Shown here: piece by piece, positions 16,591 through 24,931 of the stretch | Numbering within the stretch: position 1 is the stretch's first letter | Layout of the letters: each line of letters begins with the position of its first letter | Assembly (NCBI RefSeq): GCF_014203555.1 | Contig: NZ_JACHJH010000001.1 | Span: 606,013 to 670,012, forward strand | Reading direction: 5' to 3' | Length of the DNA stretch: 64,000 bases | Source: Streptomyces olivoverticillatus | GTDB taxonomy: Bacteria; Actinomycetota; Actinomycetes; Streptomycetales; Streptomycetaceae | Notes under the pieces: generated by a model | Told to the model about the DNA's origin: nothing | Database searches by the model: none | The model's input: the letters and a program-made list of their open reading frames with translations, nothing else | Position numbers and translations under genes: made by a program

Positions 16591-17976
16591 TCAGCCGTGG
16601 ATCGCTCCGGTACGGACGGCGTACTCCCTGAGCCCCGGCAAGCTGACCGGTGCGTACACGAGGTCCGCCGTGAGCGCCCGGACCGATGGGCGGCGAGCTT
16701 CTTCGGGGGCCTGCTGCTCGATAGCCCGCAACGCGGCGTACGTCTGCTGGGGGCGGCCGATCTGGTGCCACATGCGGGCTGTGTCGGTCCAGAAACGGGC
16801 CCTGCGCTCGGCCGTGGGAAACACCGCCGGGTCGATCCGGCGCGCGTACCCTACGCCGTCGTCCGGGGTGCCCAGGGCGTTGAAGATGCTGATGTGGAAC
16901 GCCGCGCACTGCTCGGGCGTGGCCTGGAGGGTGAAATGGTCGGCTTCCGAGCCGTACGCGAGTCGGCCGCCGGCTTCCGCCGCCTCTCCGGCCAGGTCCA
17001 GGGCACCCCCGCGGTCTCCTGTCTGCGCCGCCGTGTACGCGGCGGTAAGCAGCAGTGCCGCCCTCGTGCCCTGGGCCTGTGGCTCATCGAGATCGGCCAG
17101 TGTGCGGCAGGCGTCGGAGAGCACCTCCAGTGCGGCATGAGCTCGACCCGCTTGGCGCATCGTGACCGCAAGGACCCGTGCGGCTTCCCCCAGCGGTGCC
17201 GCCTGGCCTGACACCCGGGCAGCGGTCAGAGCACGGTCCGCTGCCACCCATGCGGTTCCGGAGCGCGTCTTGATGGCGAGTTCGCATGCGAGGGAATAGG
17301 CACGGGCCACCATGCCGGACGCCGTCTCGCGGTCCCGGCCCGCCAGGGTGTCGCGGGTGACCTCGGCCGTGGCAAGGAGCCCGGGCAGCCCTGCACCGAG
17401 CTTCGCGTACCGGGCGCGTCGGAAGTCGCCGCGGGCGGCACGGAGTGCCGGGCCAAGCAGGGCGAGGCTCACCGGCGCCGCACCGGGCGGCTGGAACAAC
17501 GCCGCTTCCAGGGCGGAGGACGGATCGGCAGTCACGAGCCTTCGCGCGGCAGCCTCGGTTGGTGTGCCGGAGACGGTGGCCGCACTGATGCCGACCGCCC
17601 CCGCGAGAAACTGCCTGCGTCGCACCGTGCCGTCCTCCCGATCGCCGGACACCGCTGTGGTCACGGTAGCGGCCGGGAAGGCCCTCGGATCGCCGGTTGC
17701 CTCTACACGGGTTACGGATCGCTCCGGTGGGTGAGCAGCCTTCATAAGTTCCATTGGTGCGATGCCCAGCACGTCCGCAATACGCGCCACGGTGTCCCAT
17801 GGCGGTACCAGGTCCCCCTTCTCGACGCGGCAGACCCACGATTCCGAGTAGCCGATCAGTGCCCCCAGCGCTGCCTGCGTCATGCGGGGACGTCGGGCGT
17901 GGCGACGACTACGGATCAGCAGTCCCAGGTCAAAACTGCCCATGGCCTGGCGCGCAGTCGTGGCGTGGAAGGTCAT
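16591..17976 (-). CDS. XRE-family regulator with TPR-like C-terminal region
   Basis: A 461-residue regulator. The HTH lies at about residues 17-72 (LLIRSRRHARRPRMTQAALGALIGYSESWVCRVEKGDLVPPWDTVARIADVLG). A linker carrying RRRQFLAGAVGISAATVSG precedes an all-helical Ala/Leu-rich region of TPR type. It is divergent from the lasso-peptide cluster and is the likely cluster regulator. ATG 17976 follows GAGGAGG at ideal spacing. The linker segment looks like a degenerate twin-arginine/hydrophobic patch, common in this regulator class and not evidence of export. Confidence 0.88.
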   Translation of the reverse strand: MTFHATTARQAMGSFDLGLLIRSRRHARRPRMTQAALGALIGYSESWVCRVEKGDLVPPWDTVARIADVLGIAPMELMKAAHPPERSVTRVEATGDPRAFPAATVTTAVSGDREDGTVRRRQFLAGAVGISAATVSGTPTEAAARRLVTADPSSALEAALFQPPGAAPVSLALLGPALRAARGDFRRARYAKLGAGLPGLLATAEVTRDTLAGRDRETASGMVARAYSLACELAIKTRSGTAWVAADRALTAARVSGQAAPLGEAARVLAVTMRQAGRAHAALEVLSDACRTLADLDEPQAQGTRAALLLTAAYTAAQTGDRGGALDLAGEAAEAGGRLAYGSEADHFTLQATPEQCAAFHISIFNALGTPDDGVGYARRIDPAVFPTAERRARFWTDTARMWHQIGRPQQTYAALRAIEQQAPEEARRPSVRALTADLVYAPVSLPGLREYAVRTGAIHG

Positions 17977-18054
17977 CCAGCCTCCTCGTCCCGCCCGTGG
18001 CGGCTTGTCCACGGTAGCCGCGCGATACCGGGCACGGCAGGGCATGGCCATGAA

Positions 18055-18079
18055 CTTGCGGGACACGCAAGAGACTTGC
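18055..18079. promoter_or_regulatory. CTTGC repeats, candidate operator of the lasso cluster
   Basis: CTTGC at 18055-18059, its complement GCAAG at 18067-18071 and a further CTTGC at 18075-18079 lie in the divergent spacer between the XRE gene and the lasso precursor gene. The spacing (12 and 8 bp) suits a dimeric HTH protein. Binding by the XRE regulator is inference. Confidence 0.45.
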
Positions 18080-18163
18080 GCGGCCCTCGATACGTCTGCC
18101 CGTCCACCCCCGCAGGACCCCACTCTGATGGAGTCAGCGCTCCGCAGAGAGGAGGAATCCGCG

Positions 18164-18289
18164 ATGACGCACCACGACGCACCAGCTCTTCCCGCTCTTC
18201 CCACCGTGATCGACCTCGGCGACGCGGCCGAACTGACGAAGGGCAACGAGAACGAGTCGGTCGAGAGCAAACAGGAACCGTACAGCTGA
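18164..18289 (+). CDS. Lasso peptide precursor (albusnodin-like)
   Basis: A 41-residue precursor. AGAGAGGAGG lies 8 nt before the ATG at 18164; an upstream in-frame ATG at 18128 would contain that ribosome site and is rejected. The leader is residues 1-26, ending ...DLGDAAELTK, with the Thr at position -2 that lasso peptidases need. The predicted core is GNENESVESKQEPYS (15 residues): Gly1 can close a macrolactam on Glu8, with Lys10 just past the ring as acetylation target of the GNAT encoded downstream. The leader lacks the Tyr of the usual YxxP recognition motif. Confidence 0.9.
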   Translation: MTHHDAPALPALPTVIDLGDAAELTKGNENESVESKQEPYS

Positions 18290-18296
18290 ACACTCT

Positions 18297-18325
18297 GCGG
18301 CGGCCCCCGGGCAGGGGGTCGCCGC
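18297..18325 (+). terminator. Attenuator-like hairpin after the precursor gene
   Basis: GCGGCG-G-CCCCC / GGGGG-T-CGCCGC with a 5-nt loop starts 8 nt after the precursor stop. Hairpins at this place in RiPP operons often stabilise or partly terminate the precursor transcript so that precursor exceeds enzymes. Confidence 0.6.
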
Positions 18326-18352
18326 CCCGGACACTGACGGCGGGAGGCACTG

Positions 18353-20032
18353 ATGCGGTGGTTCGGAGGATGCGCCCCTAGCAGCGAACCGGTCGTTCCG
18401 TTGGGCGCCCGATTGCTGTGGCGTGAGCCAGCCCTGTGGACCGTGGGGCCATGGCCGGATCATCTTGTACGCATGGTGGATCGGCCCCGCAGGCGTATCG
18501 CCGTATTCGGCTCCTGCTCCGCCGGGCTGGACGAACTCTCCCGTGCCTCGGCCGCCGATGACCTCGCCTCCGCCAGCGGGTCATGGGCCGGCTCGTACAC
18601 GGTGGTGCGCACCACTGCCGATGGCGAGTGGGAAGTCGTCACGGACGTCTCGTCCGCATGCCCGCTGTTTACCGCGCGGATTGCCGGCGGCGTGGTGTGG
18701 GCTTCAAGTTCGCGGGCGCTATCCGGCCTGACTGGCAACCGTGTCGACGAAGAGTGGCTGGCGTCGTACCTGGTGGACAAGCGCACCCCGATGCCCCACC
18801 GCAGTGCTTGGTCAGGAGTCGTTCCCGTTCCACCAGGGCACCGACTGTCCGTTTCATCACGTCACACGCTCACTGTGACTCCGTGGTGGTCGCCGCGCCA
18901 ACGCTGCTGCGGCGATGCCGCCACAGGGGTGCGTCAAGCACTGCTTGACGGAGTCCGGGCTCGAACGGAGGGCAGAGCCGTCTCCTGCGATCTCGCGGGC
19001 ATGGACTCCACCGCCATCGCCGTCATCGCAGCCCGCTACGGTCCCGTCCTTGGTGTGACCGCCCACCCGGTGGACGTCACTGACGGCGGTGACCTGCGAT
19101 ACGCCCGAGCCTTGTCCGTCCCGGGGCTGTCTCGCACCATGCTTTCCCTGCGGCCTCGCCATCTGCCCTTCAGCCCGGCGGGCGGCCATCTGCCCGCGAC
19201 GGACGAGCCCGCGCCCTCCTCCATGACCTGGGCGATGTTCTCCGACATGCTGCGAAGGGTTGCGAATGCCGGATCGGCCGTCCATCTGACCGGCGACGGC
19301 GGTGACAACTTGTTCCTGCCCCCGCCCACCCATCTCGTCGACCTGGTCTGGCGCGGTCGGATCGTTCGTATGGCGGCCGACGCCCAGGCATGGGCCCGGC
19401 TGCGGAAGGTCAGCCCCTGGCCGCTGGTCGCAGCCGCGCTCCGCCGCGACGCCGCTCGGCTCGCGCGGCCCTGGCCGACACGGCCACTCTGGCACCTCGA
19501 CGCTGTCGGTGACCGGGAGGCAGCCGACGTTCCCCACGCCGATGCCGCACTGATCGCGAGCATTCGAGGAGCGGCCCGGCCCGCGTATGCCGACTGTCAG
19601 CTGGCCGAGGAGCTCGGTATCGAGCTGCACAACCCGTACTTCGACGGAGCCATACTCGATGCCGTGCTCTCCGTGCCGTCCTGGGACCGCTTCGCCGTTC
19701 ACCGGTACAAGCCAGTCCTGATCGACGCAGTGGGTGACCTCCTGCCGGAGCTTCACCGTCGACGGGTGACTAAAGGCGTGTTTGCCGAGGACTTCCACCA
19801 GGGCGTACGCGTCAACTTGCAGCGCCTCCTCACCCTGGCTGACGGCCGTCTCGCCGCCATGGGGTTAATCAACCCCGGTCCGCTGCGTGCTGCGCTTCAG
19901 GCGGCAGCCCTCGGAGCCAAGACCGTATGGCCCCCGGTCCTGGCCACCTTGACTGCGGAGGCGTGGCTGGAAGCGGTCGAGACCGCGCCGACGGTCCAGT
20001 GGTCTCCGACTCCGGGGGAGGGCGTCCGATGA
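18353..20032 (+). CDS. Lasso peptide cyclase (asparagine-synthetase-like, C protein)
   Basis: A 559-residue ATP-dependent macrolactam synthetase. It would adenylate the Glu8 side chain of the core and join it to the new N-terminal Gly1 after leader removal. The N-terminal half resembles the glutamine-amidotransferase fold without an active Cys. The C-terminal synthetase half has the pyrophosphate-loop variant SCDLAGMDSTAIAVIAA (about 210) and HLTGDGGDNLF (about 310). GGGAGG precedes the ATG. The stop overlaps the B gene (ATGA). It has a somewhat lower GC content than the core regions. Confidence 0.92.
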   Translation: MRWFGGCAPSSEPVVPLGARLLWREPALWTVGPWPDHLVRMVDRPRRRIAVFGSCSAGLDELSRASAADDLASASGSWAGSYTVVRTTADGEWEVVTDVSSACPLFTARIAGGVVWASSSRALSGLTGNRVDEEWLASYLVDKRTPMPHRSAWSGVVPVPPGHRLSVSSRHTLTVTPWWSPRQRCCGDAATGVRQALLDGVRARTEGRAVSCDLAGMDSTAIAVIAARYGPVLGVTAHPVDVTDGGDLRYARALSVPGLSRTMLSLRPRHLPFSPAGGHLPATDEPAPSSMTWAMFSDMLRRVANAGSAVHLTGDGGDNLFLPPPTHLVDLVWRGRIVRMAADAQAWARLRKVSPWPLVAAALRRDAARLARPWPTRPLWHLDAVGDREAADVPHADAALIASIRGAARPAYADCQLAEELGIELHNPYFDGAILDAVLSVPSWDRFAVHRYKPVLIDAVGDLLPELHRRRVTKGVFAEDFHQGVRVNLQRLLTLADGRLAAMGLINPGPLRAALQAAALGAKTVWPPVLATLTAEAWLEAVETAPTVQWSPTPGEGVR

Positions 20033-20637
20033 CTACTCCTCGAATCGTCGCGGTGGTCGCCCCGTACGGGAGTATCGTCATCGACTACCGCACTGGACGG
20101 GTCCAGCTCCGATCGACGGCCACGGCGGCGCCTAAGCTGCCGTCGGGGTCCGTGGTCGTCCACCATCCCGGTACCGCCCTGTCGTGGGGGACGAACGAAG
20201 TGCCCACAGTCCTGGCACCGTTGCCGGAGGTTCCGCTCCGGTGGTACCTGGGCGCGGTGCCCGCGGTGATGGTGACAGCTCTCGCAGCCGCCGTGGGCCC
20301 ACGACGAGGCAGGTTCGCCCGCATGATCCGCCTGGCAAGCTACGGTCGCGCTCTTCCTCCGGCCGACCGCACCCAGGCCGAGCACGCCGTGCGCGCGGTT
20401 CGCCGGATGTCATCGGTGATCCCCGCGCGCTGGGCCTGTCTGGAGCAGTCCACCGCCGCCTCCCTCCTGCTATCGGCGGCCGGGCGCCGCGCGGAGTGGC
20501 GGCATGGAGTCGCCGCCGACCCGTGGCGGTTGCACGCCTGGATAGCCGACCGAGCGGGCCAGCCCGTGGACGAGCCCGCGGATACGGCCCTGTGCACCCC
20601 GACCTACACACCGGACGGACCCGTTCCGGGACATTGA
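20029..20637 (+). CDS. Lasso peptide leader peptidase (B/B2 protein) with atypical N-terminus
   Basis: A 202-residue protein. The C-terminal 110 residues match lasso B2 transglutaminase-like cysteine peptidases: Cys137 in RWACLEQSTAASLLL, His169 in RLHAWI, and an acidic residue shortly after (D174 or D181). It would cleave the leader after Lys26. The first 95 residues are unusual: beta-rich (YGSIVIDYRTGRVQLRS) and then a hydrophobic stretch (about 72-90). No separate B1/RRE gene exists here, so this part may replace the leader-recognition domain, or recognition may differ. Confidence 0.87.
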   Translation: MTTPRIVAVVAPYGSIVIDYRTGRVQLRSTATAAPKLPSGSVVVHHPGTALSWGTNEVPTVLAPLPEVPLRWYLGAVPAVMVTALAAAVGPRRGRFARMIRLASYGRALPPADRTQAEHAVRAVRRMSSVIPARWACLEQSTAASLLLSAAGRRAEWRHGVAADPWRLHAWIADRAGQPVDEPADTALCTPTYTPDGPVPGH

Positions 20638-20649
20638 AGGGACCACCGC

Positions 20650-21225
20650 ATGAGTACCCCGCACATCCTTCTGCCCGGTGAACGGCTCGCCCTCGGCCAG
20701 CCGCGGCGCGAGCTGCTGCCCGAGTACCACCGATGGGAGAACGACCCGGGCACCGTCCACGGCTACGGCAACCAGTGGCCGCAGTCGTGGGAGGTCCGTG
20801 AGTCCGGGTGGGAGCGTCAGCGCGGCAACCACAACTATCCGCAGTTCGAAGTGGTGCGCCTTGAGGACATGACGCCGGTCGGCATGACCGTTCTCACAGT
20901 CAACCAGTTCGTACGCACGGCCGAATACGTCCTGGTCATCGCTCCGGAGGCGCGTGGCAAGGGCTACGCCGCCGAGGCGACACGGCTCACGCTCGACTGG
21001 GCATTTCACGTCGGCCACCTGCGGATGGTGTGGTTGAAGGTCCTGGAGCCCAACCGTGCGGGGATCGTCGCGTACGAGAAGGCCGGGTTCCGCCATGCCG
21101 GACGCCTACGGCAGTCCGGCTACTGGCTCGGCGAAAGCGCCGACGAACTCCTCATGGACGCCGTTCCCGCCGACTTCCCTGGCCCGTCGGCCGTACGCGC
21201 GGGCCTGGGGCACGGACCCGCCTAA
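20650..21225 (+). CDS. GNAT acetyltransferase of the lasso cluster
   Basis: A 191-residue GNAT enzyme. The acetyl-CoA pyrophosphate-binding motif is in VIAPEARGKGYAAEATRLTLDWAF, followed by the beta5/alpha4 region VLEPNRAGIVAYEKAGFRHAGRLRQ typical of RimJ/RimL-type members. It starts 12 nt after the peptidase gene behind GAAGGG, so it belongs to the operon. From knowledge of albusnodin, where a cluster acetyltransferase modifies Lys10, the substrate here is predicted to be Lys10 of the core, the only Lys in it. Confidence 0.88.
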   Translation: MSTPHILLPGERLALGQPRRELLPEYHRWENDPGTVHGYGNQWPQSWEVRESGWERQRGNHNYPQFEVVRLEDMTPVGMTVLTVNQFVRTAEYVLVIAPEARGKGYAAEATRLTLDWAFHVGHLRMVWLKVLEPNRAGIVAYEKAGFRHAGRLRQSGYWLGESADELLMDAVPADFPGPSAVRAGLGHGPA

Positions 21226-21238
21226 CTAGCGGAACTGG

Positions 21239-22426
21239 CTAATCCCCCCGCCTCCGCGCCACCAACGTCCACGCCCCCAGGCCCACCAGCAGCGCCGAGC
21301 CCGTTCCCACCCCCGCATAGCCGACGATCCGCAGTCGTTCGTCTCCCCTGCTGCCGCCCGCCGAGGCCACCGACTCGCCGCCCGTGCCGCCGTGGTCCGT
21401 ACCCCCGAGGGCGCCCCGCTCCGCCGTCCCGGCGCCCGCCACATCGACCCGCAGGCGGACCGGGACGGCCGGGTCGCGCACCTTGGCGCTGACGCTGACC
21501 TGGAGGTAGTACCAGCCGGCCATGCGCATGCCCCGCACAGCTTCACCAGTGGCGCTGCCGTAGGCCGCCGGGGGCGTGGCCAGGGACACCGTGGACGGCT
21601 TGCCCTGGTAGCCGCCGGTCTTGTTCATGACGTAGCCGCGCGCGGCATTGGACAGGCCCAGCCGCACCCCGCCGACCACATACCGGGTGCCCGCGGCGGC
21701 CGCGAACTCCGCGTCGGCGAAGAGCTGCTCCCCGGAATCGACGGCCACCTTGTAGAACCTGGTCTCCCCCGGCCGCAGTTCGTCCTTCCAGACGCCCTCG
21801 CCGACCTCCGCCGCGTCGTTGAACCCCGTGCCGCCCGTGACGCCCTCGCCGTCTGCCCTCGCCACCGACGGAGGCCGCGATGTGCCTCCCGCGGAGCCGG
21901 GCTGTTCGGTCACGTACTTGAGCTCCACCGGCACCGGTGAGAGGTCGCCTCCCGTGGCTTCGCCGCGCTCCACGGCGAAGCGGTAGGTGCCCGCCGCCTT
22001 GCACGGGCCCGCCGCCCCGGCGATCCGCTCGGCGTAGTCGGCCACCGGGTACGCGCCGCCCACCGACAGGAACGAGCGGTGGTGCGCGGTCCCGCACGAA
22101 ACGCCGTCGCGGGTCTGTAACGACAGCTCGATGCCGTCCCGCATCCCCATCGTGCTCCCGGGCCGCGGCACGGCGACCGCCGACACGTACGCATTGGACC
22201 GGTCGTCCAGTTCCACCGTGTAGTACCGCTTCTCGCCCGGACGGAGGGTGTCGGTGTAGGTGCCGGTGCCGGGAGCGAGTTCGGGGCCGGCGGTGCTGCT
22301 GCCCGAGCCGCGCACCTCCTTGGCGTCGGGTGCCATCCGGTACGCGACGGGGCCCTCGGCGCCCGCCGGTCCGGCCGCTCCCACCAGCACGGCCCACATC
22401 GCCACCCCGACGAGCCCGCCCCTCAT
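21239..22426 (-). CDS. Secreted, membrane-anchored hypothetical protein
   Basis: A 395-residue exported protein. It has a signal peptide (GLVGVAMWAVLVGAAGPAGAEG) and two similar extracellular units, each with a TYTDTLRPGEKRYYTVELD- or VWKDELRPGETRFYKVAVD-type strand block. A Gly/Ser-rich linker and a C-terminal anchor follow (YAGVGTGSALLVGLGAWTLVARRRGD). The repeated LRPGE(K/T)R(Y/F)Y motif suggests duplicated beta-sandwich domains. Function unknown. GGGAGG precedes the ATG. It converges on the lasso cluster with only 13 bp between stops and shows no sign of being part of it. Confidence 0.8.
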   Translation of the reverse strand: MRGGLVGVAMWAVLVGAAGPAGAEGPVAYRMAPDAKEVRGSGSSTAGPELAPGTGTYTDTLRPGEKRYYTVELDDRSNAYVSAVAVPRPGSTMGMRDGIELSLQTRDGVSCGTAHHRSFLSVGGAYPVADYAERIAGAAGPCKAAGTYRFAVERGEATGGDLSPVPVELKYVTEQPGSAGGTSRPPSVARADGEGVTGGTGFNDAAEVGEGVWKDELRPGETRFYKVAVDSGEQLFADAEFAAAAGTRYVVGGVRLGLSNAARGYVMNKTGGYQGKPSTVSLATPPAAYGSATGEAVRGMRMAGWYYLQVSVSAKVRDPAVPVRLRVDVAGAGTAERGALGGTDHGGTGGESVASAGGSRGDERLRIVGYAGVGTGSALLVGLGAWTLVARRRGD

Positions 22427-22536
22427 GTCCCGCCTCCCTCGCCACTCCCGCACTGCCGGGCACCGCCCATCCTGCCGCGCAACCGGCGGCCGCGCGAGCG
22501 GAGTTGCGAGGTTTGAAAGGAGAGGCGGGCAGAAGG

Positions 22537-24198
22537 TCAGCGGGCGGGCACCAGTTCCCGCTCCCGCTCGTGGCGCAGCTGCTTCCGCTTGACCTTCCCG
22601 CTCTCCGTCTTGGGCAGCGAGGGGCGGATGTGCACGGCACGCGGGTAGAGGTGGGCGGCGAGCCGGGCCTTGACGTGGTCGCGCAGTTGCGCGGACAGGT
22701 CCGTGGCCGGGTCCGCGGCGGGGGCCAGGACGACGAACGCCTCCAGGACCTCGCCGCGCAGGTCGTCGGCGACCGCTGTGACGGCCGCTTCGGCGATGTC
22801 CGGGTGTTCCAGGAGGACGTTCTCCACGTCCAGCGGGCCGATGCGGTAGCCGGCCATGATGATGACGTCGTCGTCGCGGCCCGCGAAGGCGAAGCGGCCG
22901 CGGCCGTCGGCGCTCGCCAGGTCGCCGGTGAGGAACCAGCGGCCGTCCTGCGTGAACCGGCCGGATCCCTGCGCCTGCTGTCCGGCGTAGTGGGTGAACC
23001 ACATCAGCGGGCTGCGCGGGACGTCGACGGCGAGGTGGCCGACCATGCCGGGTGCGAGGACCTCGTGGCTGTGCTCGTCGATCACGGCCAGGCTCCAGCC
23101 GGGCAGCGCGGGCCCCATCCGGCCGGGTGCGGGCTGCGTGCGCCACCCAGGGTGCCAGGGGGCGCCGAGCACCATGCCGAGTTCCGTCTGCCCATAGTGG
23201 TCGTGGATGGTGGCGCCCAGGTGCTCCTCGGCCCAGCGCGGCAGGTCCGGGTTGAGCGGCTCGCCCGCGGCGGAGCAGCAGCGCAGCGCGTCCGGCCGGT
23301 CCGGGGGCCCGTCGTGGTTGCGCAGGGCCCGGTAGACCGTGGGGGCGGCGGCGAAGTTGGTGACGTGCAGCTCCCGCAGGACGCGCAGGGTGAGGGCCGG
23401 GTCGAAGCGGGAGGCGAGGAAGAGGGTGTGCCGGCCGAGGGCGAGCGGTCCGACGACGGCCTGGTAGAGCCCGTATCCCCAGCCGGGGTCGCTCATGTTC
23501 CAGAACACGTCGTCGGCCCGGTGGTCGAGGGCGTGGTGCTGGTAGGAGGCGAAGGCCGCGACGGCCCGGACGGGGACGGGCACGGCCTTCGGCGCGCCGG
23601 TGGTGCCGGAGGTGTAGAGGTGGACGAAGGGGGCGTCGCCTCCCCGGCGGGCCGGGGGCAGCGGTGGTCCGCAGGCGCCGGCGGCCTCCAGCTCGCGCAG
23701 CGTCGGTCCTGCGGTCCGGGCCGGGGCGGCCGCCGGAGCGGTGTCGTTGACGACGACCGTCCAGGGACCGTCCAGGGGCTCCAGTTTGGCCGTCAGCGGG
23801 GCGTCGGCGACGAGCGCCGCGACCGTGGCGGTACGGGCGGTGATGGCCTCCGCGGCGAAGGCGGTGAAGAGGGGTACGTGGACGGCGCCGAGCCGCCAGA
23901 CGGCCAGCAGGGTGACGACCAGTTCGGCCGACTTGCCCATCAGGGTGGCCACGTGGTCGCCCGCTCCGATGCCCAGCGTGGCCAGGCCTCGGGCGAGGTA
24001 CTGCGAGCGGTCGGCGAGGTCGCCGTAGGTGAGGGTCTCCCGGTGCAGCCGGCCGTCGCTCTCGCGGACGACGGTCAGGGCGGGGCGCTCGCGCGGGTGC
24101 CGGTCGCACAGCAGGTGGGCGAGGTCGGCGTCGGGGGCCGCCGCCCGTGCGATCCAGGCCTCAGGGGTGAAGTCCTCGGTCTTTTCCATGGCCTCCAT
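22537..24198 (-). CDS. Acyl-CoA synthetase / AMP-dependent ligase
   Basis: A 553-residue ANL-superfamily adenylating enzyme of the acetyl/acyl-CoA synthetase branch. Motifs: VHLYTSGTTGAPKAVP (P-loop), DHYGQTELGMV (A5), WFLTGDLAS (A7), and the C-terminal PKTESGKVKRKQLR with the catalytic Lys. It would activate a carboxylic acid as acyl-AMP and then acyl-CoA (no carrier-protein gene is seen). It is the last gene of the minus-strand biosynthetic operon, 15 bp after the LOG gene. The ATG has GAGGAGAGG upstream. Acid specificity cannot be read from the sequence. Confidence 0.9.
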   Translation of the reverse strand: MEAMEKTEDFTPEAWIARAAAPDADLAHLLCDRHPRERPALTVVRESDGRLHRETLTYGDLADRSQYLARGLATLGIGAGDHVATLMGKSAELVVTLLAVWRLGAVHVPLFTAFAAEAITARTATVAALVADAPLTAKLEPLDGPWTVVVNDTAPAAAPARTAGPTLRELEAAGACGPPLPPARRGGDAPFVHLYTSGTTGAPKAVPVPVRAVAAFASYQHHALDHRADDVFWNMSDPGWGYGLYQAVVGPLALGRHTLFLASRFDPALTLRVLRELHVTNFAAAPTVYRALRNHDGPPDRPDALRCCSAAGEPLNPDLPRWAEEHLGATIHDHYGQTELGMVLGAPWHPGWRTQPAPGRMGPALPGWSLAVIDEHSHEVLAPGMVGHLAVDVPRSPLMWFTHYAGQQAQGSGRFTQDGRWFLTGDLASADGRGRFAFAGRDDDVIIMAGYRIGPLDVENVLLEHPDIAEAAVTAVADDLRGEVLEAFVVLAPAADPATDLSAQLRDHVKARLAAHLYPRAVHIRPSLPKTESGKVKRKQLRHERERELVPAR

Positions 24199-24213
24199 GG
24201 CGTCCTCTCCTCG

Positions 24214-24810
24214 TCAGCCGGTGACCATCAGGGCGTCGGCCGCGGCCGGGCGCTGCCAGCGGGGGCGCGGCGGGGTCCAGGTGTCCATCAGCGCGAGCAG
24301 TTCGCCGGCGTCCTGGACCGGCACCAGCGAGGCGCTCTCAAGGGGGGTCATGAAGCCGTAGTGGGCGGCCTTGGCGGCCAGGGAGAGCAGCCGGCTCCAG
24401 TAGTTCTCGGTGTTGAGGACGGTGACGGGCTTGGAGTGGTGGCCGAGGACGAGCGCGGCCCAGACCTCGAAGGTCTCCTCCAGCGTGCCGACGCCGCCGG
24501 GCATGGCGACGAAGCAGTCGCCGAGGCTCTCCATGAGCTGCTTGCGTTCCTGCATCGTGTCCACGACGTGGAGTTCGGTCAGGGAGGTGTGGGCGACCTC
24601 GGCGTCGGCCAGGGAGGTGGGGATGACCCCGATGACCTTGCCGCCCGCTTCGAGCGCCGCGTCGGCGACGACTCCCATGAGGCCCACGCTTCCGCCTCCG
24701 TAGACGATGTCCGCTCCGGAACGGGCCAGTTGCCGGGCGAAGGCGGCCGCCTCGTGGGCGAAGGCCGGACGGTTGCCGGACGACGATCCCGCATAGATGG
24801 TGACGCGCAC
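24214..24810 (-). CDS. LOG family phosphoribohydrolase
   Basis: A 198-residue Rossmann-fold protein of the LOG (lonely guy) family. Diagnostic motifs are YGGGSVGLMGVVADAAL and the PGGVGTLEETFEVW nucleotide-binding/catalytic motif. Family members hydrolyse nucleoside 5'-monophosphates to free base and ribose 5-phosphate (cytokinin riboside monophosphates are the best known). Its place between a ThyX paralogue and an acyl-CoA synthetase suggests release of a modified base in a biosynthetic pathway; that is inference. GTG start at 24810 with a weak AGG site. A hairpin separates it from thyX. Confidence 0.9.
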   Translation of the reverse strand: MRVTIYAGSSSGNRPAFAHEAAAFARQLARSGADIVYGGGSVGLMGVVADAALEAGGKVIGVIPTSLADAEVAHTSLTELHVVDTMQERKQLMESLGDCFVAMPGGVGTLEETFEVWAALVLGHHSKPVTVLNTENYWSRLLSLAAKAAHYGFMTPLESASLVPVQDAGELLALMDTWTPPRPRWQRPAAADALMVTG

Positions 24811-24859
24811 GTGAATCCAACCTGTCTGGTGAGGAAGTGCCGGAAGAGGGAAGTGGGGG

Positions 24860-24899
24860 GCCGCCCGGGAGGCTTCGGGGGAGTTGTCTCCCGGGCGGC
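24860..24899 (-). terminator. Hairpin between thyX-like and LOG genes
   Basis: A 12-bp perfect stem GCCGCCCGGGAG / CTCCCGGGCGGC with a 16-nt loop lies between the thyX paralogue and the LOG gene on the minus strand. It could reduce expression of the last two operon genes. Confidence 0.65.
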
Positions 24900-24931
24900 G
24901 GCTCGGGGAAGGCGCGGAGGGCGCGGAGGTG

